The notes beneath the pieces are model-generated. The model was not told the origin of the DNA. It saw nothing but the letters and a program-made list of their open reading frames with translations, and made no database searches. A stretch of 64,000 nucleotides of DNA, from contig CAJFCV020000002.1 of NCBI GenBank assembly GCA_904066235.2, forward strand, positions 3,720,001 through 3,784,000, in the 5' to 3' direction. Made by a program: the position numbers and the translations under genes. This document shows positions 57,500-64,000 of this stretch, one piece after another. The stretch comes from Bursaphelenchus xylophilus (lineage: Eukaryota > Nematoda > Chromadorea > Rhabditida > Aphelenchoididae). How positions within the stretch are numbered: the stretch's first letter is position 1; each line of letters starts with the position of its first letter.

Positions 57500-59803
57500 C
57501 TAGTTTGCCGAGAGCAAATCCAAGTCCATTAGACCGACGAACATGTCCTGTTCCGACTGATCATCAAGGTCAATGTAAGGCATGACCAGCACGTCTCTGG
57601 TGCCTTGCTTCAGGACGCTGAGCTCGGTAATCTTGGTTTTGTTCAGGTTCTTGGTGAGGAGTTGTTTTTGGGCTTCTGCGCGGCGTTCCAGCTCCTCCAC
57701 GGTCACAAGTTTGTCGTACCACGACATCTTCGACTTGGCGGCCGAGATTTCGGCCGGTTTCTCCTCTTCCATTGGCTCGTCCTCGATCCGCTCTTCCTTG
57801 CTGAGGTCGGGAGATGAGCTGGACGAGGTTGCGGAGTGGATGGCGGAGTCGGCGGACTCCGACGACACCGACGGTTGGCCGCCGAACTTGATCTTCAGCC
57901 GAAGCGGAGCTTGTGGGACCGAGGTCTTGGACTTTCGACCGCGTTTCTTCTCGGGTTCCGACTTCTCGACCGGTTCATAGGACGATACGACCGGTTTCGG
58001 GCTCTGAAAAGATTCAGGGGTTAATTTGGAGACATTTTTATATTATCCATGACCAGTCAACTCAAAATATTCATATCTCAAGGATGGCTTTAAATTTTGA
58101 ACCTAAACTTTCTCACAACCTTTATTCTACTATAACACCTCTCTACTCCAACTTTAACCCCAATCGCACGATTCATTCCTACAAAAATACATTATCCTTG
58201 ACTATGACCTAAATTCATGTCTAAAACAACATAAAAATCTTCCCGACTCACCTCAGATCGCTTGGTAAAGTTAGCTAGAATGTTGTCCATGCCAAGAGCG
58301 GCGACCAGCTGTTCCGTCGATTGGACATTCTGCCTGGCCGCCACCACCGACGAGACTTCCGGGATCGGGGAGAGTTTCGCCTTCTTGGCGGACTGTGGTG
58401 GAGAGGGGTCGATGCGGCGCTTCTGGGCGGCTTGGGGAGATCCGCGAGGTGCGTAGCCACCAGACGCTGATTGGCCGTCTAAAAATATTGCAATTAGGAA
58501 AGGAAATTGGCAAACCTGCTCTTGGTAGCTAAAACATCAAAAAAAATTCTTATTTTAGAACTATGACAGTTCTAAAAGTATGAAAAATCGATGGAAATCA
58601 GTCAATAGGAAGTGATTATTAGATACAGAGCAAAAAACAATCATTTCTTGCACGTACATACCAAAAATAATAAATTTTCGATATTATTTTAGGTAAAACC
58701 CGAAAATTTTCACAAAAAATCTCATTTCTCGCCGAAATTCTCATTTTCAACGGTTGGCACTTCTTCAACACCTTCTAGGCCCTTCCCTTTTCCTTCACTT
58801 ACCCACTCCCTGCAGTGTGGTTCCACTGGGCGTCACATTTTTCCCAGTGCGCGGGGTCAGACCACGTCGAATCGCGGGCGACGCCAGGCCCGGCGTTCCG
58901 GACGTCGAGGAGCCGCACGAGCTGGCCGGTCTCGACGCCTCGGTCACATTCGATCGCCAGCTCTTGATCAACTGCCGGCACTGTTTGGCGAGCTCGGGAT
59001 TCGAGTCGGCGATGCTTTTCCGCAACCCATTTACGACGGCACCGATACGTGAAATCTTAAAAAAGAAACGCCGCTCGAGGCGGCGTCAACGCGTTAGTGG
59101 ACCGGAAATTTGGGGAAATACCTCAAGAGCTTCCTTGCACAGTTGCGCACGCTCGATCTCCTGGATCGTGACCCGAATCTCGGCCAGGTTGTCCTGAAAG
59201 AAGCCCATCTTATTTTAGGTTCATTTCATCTGATCGACCGCAAAAATTGGTCGATTAATCAAATTTAATCAATTACGATAGTTCCACAATTCAATTTTCT
59301 AGCCTTATTTGCCTTGATAATCACTTTTTCATCCGTTTTCGGCTATACAAATACATTTTATGGTATAAAAAGGCCTTCAAACTTTCAGTCCGTTAATTTT
59401 TTTTGATATTGCACATGGCCTTTTTCCCAGACGATTTTCATTGGTTTTTTCTTTTTATTATTTCATTTTAGGTACCCGGCTTCATCGCATTATTACTGCT
59501 CAGCCGGATAGTCTTCCATTCGGTCGTTCTTACCTTCTTCAAGGCATCAACTAGTCCACTCTTCAATAATTCAGCTTTCTGGATGGATTGTTGGATGGCT
59601 TCGTTGTTGAGGATCTGCGGCGAGTTGGTGGGGTCGATATTCTGCGGGGAGACGACTTTCTGCTTCAAGGCGTCGTTGATGGCCTTCAAAGCGAGCACCG
59701 CCGGCGAAGTCTTTGGAACCTGAGATTGTTGAAGTTGAAGGCCGACCATCTTGTTCATTGGGCTGTCAAAGTTGGCGATCGACAATGCTTCAGCTGCTAC
59801 CAT
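57500..59803 (-). CDS. mdt-26: Mediator complex subunit 26 (MED26-like)
   Basis: Nuclear protein linking Mediator to elongation factors through its N-terminal TFIIS-type domain. Exons (high to low): 59803-59534, 59193-59122, 59055-58803, 58478-58252, 58003-57500; in phase, 441 aa (human MED26 is 600). The TFIIS-N domain spans exons 1-3, residues about 70-140: SGLVDALKK, DNLAEIRVTIQEIERAQLCKEALE and SRIGAVVNGLRKSIADSNPE with LAKQCRQLIKSW, aligning with human KEALEETRLGKLIND and LRSW. The middle is Ser/Pro-rich with basic patches (AQKRRIDPSPPQSAKKAKL; KKRGRKSK). The C-terminus (WYDKLVTVEELERRAE ... VMPYIDLDDQSEQDMF) fits the Mediator-binding end. The intron 59056-59121 has an unusual TTTTTTAAG acceptor. 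The start was set at the first ATG of exon 1; an in-frame extension upstream without ATG is less likely. The symbol follows nematode Mediator naming. Confidence 0.85.
59068..59086 (-). promoter_or_regulatory. Intronic hairpin next to AAG acceptor, MED26
   Basis: Within the 66-nt intron 59056-59121, ACGCCGC and GCGGCGT form a perfect 7-bp GC-rich stem with a 5-nt loop. The stem ends 12 nt before the acceptor, which is TTTTTTAAG rather than the usual TTTCAG. The intron must be removed because it contains an in-frame stop, and the exon join restores the KEALE-I-SRIG alignment. Confidence 0.75.
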
Positions 59804-62800
59804 AGGCTTCTTTTTGTCTCTGCTTCTCACCAATATTGATCTCGAGTTTATAAAACCCAAATACTCTTCTTTCTGACCTTGATTTAGACTTCAATCCAAC
59901 AGAACTTCCTGTCCAAATTTCTCCACGATTCCTTTGATCCACAAAGCTGCTTTCTAGCGTGTGCAAAGTTCGGACGTTGAGTCTTCGTTTGCACTAGTCT
60001 TCACCAAGTTCCAAGCGTACCCAACCGTGGAACAATGGTGGCTCTCTGATTAGTCGCTGTACCCGAGTTCGGAGAGATTTTTTGGCGTTGAGGACCGAAG
60101 GGCGGCTGCGCTTCGTTCTTCCTGCAGGGATATCGAAAAAGTTTGCGTCCAGAAGGGGGTTCCGGAGTTCGACTTCTCTCTTGAAATGTAAATAATATTA
60201 GAATATTACCATCAAACATTCCTTATCAAGTAAAATGCGGAAAATCACAAAAATCTCCAAGGAAATGAAAAAAATCGTGTTTAATTCCACAAAAAACAAA
60301 GATAAATTGCAGAAAGATTATAGTTCGAAATCAGAATCAAAAGCATTGCCAATATAAACTCTAAAAATCGAGACCTTTACAATTAGTGTCTCGATTTTTA
60401 AACGATTATATTTGCAATGCTTCGATGAATAAGATCTTAGAAAAATGGAATATTTCTGGCCAGAAAGAGAGTAAACATCCTATAGACTGCTCTAATATTC
60501 CACAGTAATACCTGTCTTCCCTCACGCGGGCGAAATCTACTGTAAATTGGCGCTTCCCACGGATGCATTCCTCTGTTTCCCCTCTCTCAGAAATAGAGCA
60601 CACCGAGCGAAGAGAGCGCCCCGAGAAGCCATAGCAACCTCGGAGCGCCCTCGAAAACGAGATTTTCATCAGTCGGGGCATAGGGCTCGGGTGGGGTGCG
60701 GTCGGAGGGGAAGGCTGTGGAGGCCTTTTCCCTTCCCCTTCGCCGCTCCGTACCACGCGCTGCCTCGCCTCGCCGTGTCTATGTTTCAGGCGAAACGCAA
60801 GGGCAGTGTCTCCCTTTGTTGTTCTAGTACTTTCAGGTACAAGAACCTTCCAGACTGCGTAGTTTTTGGCAGTTAAATTCTGTGCATTGCACCCCTATCT
60901 ACTGAAGCCGCCGAGAATCGACAATTTAGACCTGTTTTTCAGCCAATCAATAACAATATAACCAATCAATACTTTCATGTTTTACCACCTCAAAACTGTA
61001 AATCCGAGGCTCAACCCATACGACCTTCAATACATGACAAACTCAAAGAACATGCGATACAATATCCAATCATATCCATACTTTACTCTTTAGAAAACAA
61101 ACCAATCGATATATTATTCTTTACAATTGAAAACAACGTGTGTCCATTCATTTATTTACAGCTCTCATAACAGTCATGCAGTTTACAACGGAAACCCTGG
61201 ATAAACATTTTACACCGGTGGATGATGCATAAAAGTTTTTTTCGAGTCGCCGGAATGCGCTTATAGGCGGCTAATCACAGAATAATGCAGCCCTATTAAT
61301 TTCTAGACACTCCATTTATCCGTAATTCTCTAAACGAAGAGCCGGCTCGCCGGGTTCGTTGTTAACTCGCTGTTATGCGGTTTTACATAAAACGCCTTTC
61401 ATAAAAGGTACTGTCTTGAAAACCTGCTGGCAAAGAGGGCAGGAGAGATGCATGGGAGGGGAAGGAGCAAAGTCTGTCGTGCGAATAGAGAGAGGAGAGT
61501 TTGGAAACACAAGGAAACTGGTGGAGAGGGAGAGAAGATGAGAGAACGAGACGGCCGTTGTCTTTTCATCTGTTCGATTTTTCCGCAGACCAAGGAGAAG
61601 AGAAGAAGACGACGGAGCGCCCAAACCCCGACCGCTCGCCCCCTCTAAACTCGCACCGACTGAACCCGATTCGGTCCGCTCCCCGGCTTTTAAAGGGTCC
61701 CCGCCGCCGAGTGGTGCGCCCTTCTCTTCCACAACGCTCTCCACATGAACACGAAGAAGACCTCTCTTCGTATTCAGGTGGGGAGCGCCGCCCAGACAGC
61801 TTATTTCTTCATGTCGGGAGAGAAGCCAACCGTCTGGGGAAGCTGTAGAAACATTCCCGAAAAAGTGCAGACAAGCAACAATTCGACGGGAAAACCAGCA
61901 CGAAAAGCAAACAGTGACTCAGTCGAACCGATGAAACCTTTGGCAACTAATCGAACACACTCTATCCGCACTAATAGTACACAGATTCACCGAGGTCACA
62001 GCTCAAGTCACCACTCAAAGAACATCCAACTCACTCCAACAAGCCACTTCGACTCTTTCAACAAATGGAACTACATGAACCGCAAAGAACGAGTGAAACT
62101 TGTAACGTGCAAGACAACTTACTCAACTACTTGCTAGGCACATGAATTCGTCTATATTTCGTAGAGAACAACCTTGAATTCGAGAGTTCCACACTTGTCC
62201 GAGATTTACCGACCGCTCATCAAGTTTGCATTTTTTGACAATACTTTCTTTCTAGGTTTCACAAACAAAAAATGCTCGATCGAATGAAATTCCACCGGTT
62301 TCGTTATCACGTTGTTTTTGTTGTGAAATTGGACCATATTCGAATTGTTTTCCCGGAAGTAAATAGATACTTCTTACTTGATTTTTTCAACTCTATATAT
62401 CACTGATTCTGCTACAATACGACGGAAAGACTACCACCACAATCTCTTTTTAAGAGATGACGTGTCACCAAGGGATTAATGATGTTCTCCATGATAACCA
62501 CATCTGTTCATAGACCACATCATATGAGAAGGAAACGTGTGACAGAGGAACAAAGTTTGTAGCTTCCATCAAGCCTGTTTCATAATTTAGACTATCATTC
62601 CGTTCGCTTTTTATGATCGAAAGCCAAAGCCCATTGAATTTGTTTCGTAGCAAAACCAAAGTACAAATTGGACTCGAGACAAAATCAGCTGTTCCGCTTG
62701 ACAGATCAAAAGGGATTTGTTTAGATTGGCTTCTGCATAATAATAGAAAATAACTGAATAGTAAAGGGCAGATTATTTTGCAAAAAATAGCTGAACAAAA

Positions 62801-63059
62801 CAGAACTCAAAATGACAAAGACGCTGAATCAGCAAAAGAACAAGCATTATTAGGTCACCAAACGATATCATGGAAGGCTTATCTAAGGAACTAATCAACA
62901 TTAGAATTTATTTCAACTTTTGTGCATCCATCGTCATGGGTAACATGTTTCTATGGAAACGGCAGAAAAATCCATCTCACAAACTTTATAATTATAAATT
63001 TGGCCTAAACGTTTCTTTGTAACACAAATTTATTCTAAAAATTTTGACTATCTAAAAGG
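59804..63059. other. GC-rich candidate promoter region, no firm genes
   Basis: Upstream of MED26 the sequence is unique-looking. From about 60540 to 61760 it is GC-rich and purine/pyrimidine-blocked (GAGAGGGAGAGAAGATGAGA; CCCCTTCGCCGCTCCG), unlike the repeat-rich remainder of the window, and may hold promoters. Two near-palindromic TCTCGATTTTT / AAAAATCGAGA segments lie at 60363-60400. From 62140 to 63059 I see AT-rich sequence with no repeats of the dominant families and no convincing ORF. Confidence 0.45.
61745..62137 (+). CDS. Hypothetical Ser/Thr/Asn-rich ORF
   Basis: An uninterrupted ORF of 130 codons begins ATG AAC ACG AAG just after GC-rich candidate promoter sequence. The product is basic and rich in Ser, Thr, Asn and His (HRGHSSSHHSKNIQL) with no recognised domain, signal peptide or membrane segment. 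A GTGGGG after codon 11 could be a splice donor, so this may be only a first exon. Weak support. Confidence 0.28.
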   Translation: MNTKKTSLRIQVGSAAQTAYFFMSGEKPTVWGSCRNIPEKVQTSNNSTGKPARKANSDSVEPMKPLATNRTHSIRTNSTQIHRGHSSSHHSKNIQLTPTSHFDSFNKWNYMNRKERVKLVTCKTTYSTTC

Positions 63060-63719
63060 ATGCGACCTTCTTCATCCGCCCGCCAATCCACTGCCTCTGG
63101 CGTTCGACCAAAAAACAGGAAAATGAAGGATCAACCAGCGAGCATTGACTCATCAAGTGCTACGGGTAAAGACGCATTTAATTAGTCAAATTGAAAATAA
63201 ACAAGCTGGTTTTGACCAACTTACATCAGGTCCTCAAGACCAATATAGACCTGATTAATTCTCAATCTCGAAAAGAATTACAAGAGAAAGCAGGGAAGGA
63301 AAGGCAAGAATGGCCTCTAACACTGCTAACAGGGCAACTTTTCGACCGATAACGAACAGTGTTTCGACACAAGAACACAAATTCCATGTTCAACATCAGA
63401 TTAAAAACCCCCATTCAAGATCACGCTTAGATTCCACCTAAACCAACAAAACACTAACTGAAATACTCACCAATTGTACTATATTGCTTCTAGGAGAGGT
63501 AGAGGAGCTCAATTTCCGAATCAAGGACCGCCAGAACCCAGTTGGACCAAAAGGATTCCTAGACACGATCCGAGAGACTGTGGTAACCCGAGGTGCGGAA
63601 AAGACGATAGATGTCAAAGAGACGCTAAAACGACCACTGACAGGTAAAAATATTAGGTTTTCTGCTCATTCATACACACCTTCACAGCAACTATAACGAG
63701 AGAAATTAACCTAAAGTAA
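63060..63719 (+). CDS. Hypothetical small basic protein
   Basis: The three-exon model 63060-63165, 63494-63643, 63688-63719 is phase-consistent, gives 95 aa and closes on a stop. It starts MRPSSSARQSTASGVRPKNR, basic and Ser-rich, then a likely folded part (EVEELNFRIKDRQNPVGPKG, FLDTIRETVVTRGAEKTIDV, KETLKRPL), ending TREINLK. Splice sites are G|GTAAAG, CTTCTAG, G|GTAAAA and TTCACAG. I do not recognise the family. The last exon is short, and an alternative is that the gene continues past the window through the open stretch at about 63774-63936. Confidence 0.45.
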
Positions 63720-64000
63720 TATAACGAAATTTTGGCTCTCGGCAATCAGGTTGCAATCATTATTATCAAAATCAGACGAAAGACGCATGAAAAACGAAAC
63801 ACTTTCGTATACGAACTGCAAGACGAAATGCGAAAAGTTGGCAGAGAAATTGGGGAAGAATCAGCGATTTATTTACGTCTCGCAAAGAAATTGTTTTTGG
63901 CATTCTGTTTTAGTAAAAATAATTTTTTTTTGGTAAATTTTTTGAGATCGAAAGTAAGCTTGGCAACCGCAACAATGTTTGTTCAGCTTGCTAGTTATTT
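63720..64000 (+). other. Right edge, possible further exon
   Basis: Two overlapping plus-strand frames are open from about 63751: one reads ERRMKNETLSYTNCKTKCEK, the other VYELQDEMRKVGREIGEESA, an amphipathic, coiled-coil-like pattern. Acceptor-like CAG sites occur at 63750 and 63774. The window ends before this can be resolved. Confidence 0.3.

Noticed and set aside
59122..59208. MED26 starting at the ATG at 59208
   Set aside because: A consensus TTTCAG acceptor at 59194-59199 and an in-phase upstream exon (59534-59803) supplying the first helix of the TFIIS-N domain make this ATG intronic.
61373..61744. Minus-strand ORF with CPLCQQVF as a zinc-finger gene
   Set aside because: Only one CxxC pair is visible, the rest is low-complexity in the GC-rich candidate promoter region, and no splice context supports it.
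1..64000. tRNA, rRNA or spliced-leader RNA genes
   Set aside because: I looked for paired A- and B-box-like motifs and conserved rRNA or SL blocks and found none that would fold properly; an automated scan could still find one.

Overview
This window is eukaryotic and almost certainly from a nematode. The genes have short introns with GT donors and T-rich TTTTCAG or TTTCAG acceptors. Several start codons lie just downstream of an acceptor-like site, as expected for spliced-leader trans-splicing, and one gene pair has the roughly 100 nt poly(A)-to-acceptor gap typical of nematode operons. Non-coding DNA is AT-rich and packed with palindromic, MITE-like repeats. I cannot name the species. All exon models were built by eye from frame, splice signals and family alignment recalled from memory; no search was run.

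Layout. (1) 2422-5018, minus: a five-exon 7TM neuropeptide-type GPCR of 347 aa. (2) 6249-20072, plus: an RPUSD2-like RNA pseudouridine synthase of 523 aa in nine exons, with one intron of about 9.5 kb full of repeats. (3) 20073-32940: a gene-poor, repeat-rich stretch. (4) 32955-35847, plus: mevalonate kinase, seven exons, 460 aa. (5) 35848-44665: repeats, including a TA-flanked element whose empty site is visible in a second copy of its host repeat, a small locus with a tandemly duplicated 24-nt microexon, and GC-rich GGGCCGGGCC islands. (6) 44668-48439 and 49081-56260, plus: two tandem paralogues (579 and 1180 aa) that I assign to the NADAR (YbiA/DUF1768-like) superfamily, each with a long acidic, disordered tail, probably one SL2-type operon. 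(7) 57500-59803, minus: Mediator subunit MED26, five exons, 441 aa. (8) 59804-64000: a GC-rich candidate promoter region, then weakly supported plus-strand genes, one of them a 95-aa three-exon model at 63060-63719.

Functionally the window is ordinary single-copy housekeeping (pseudouridylation, isoprenoid synthesis, Mediator) plus a receptor and the NADAR pair. The NADAR pair is the best candidate for an undescribed system. Both proteins keep the fold-defining blocks, but residues nearly invariant in bacterial NADAR proteins are changed differently in each copy. They are probably co-transcribed, so they may work together as a catalytic/non-catalytic or binding-only pair in ADP-ribose or NAD-derivative biology. 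The function is inference.
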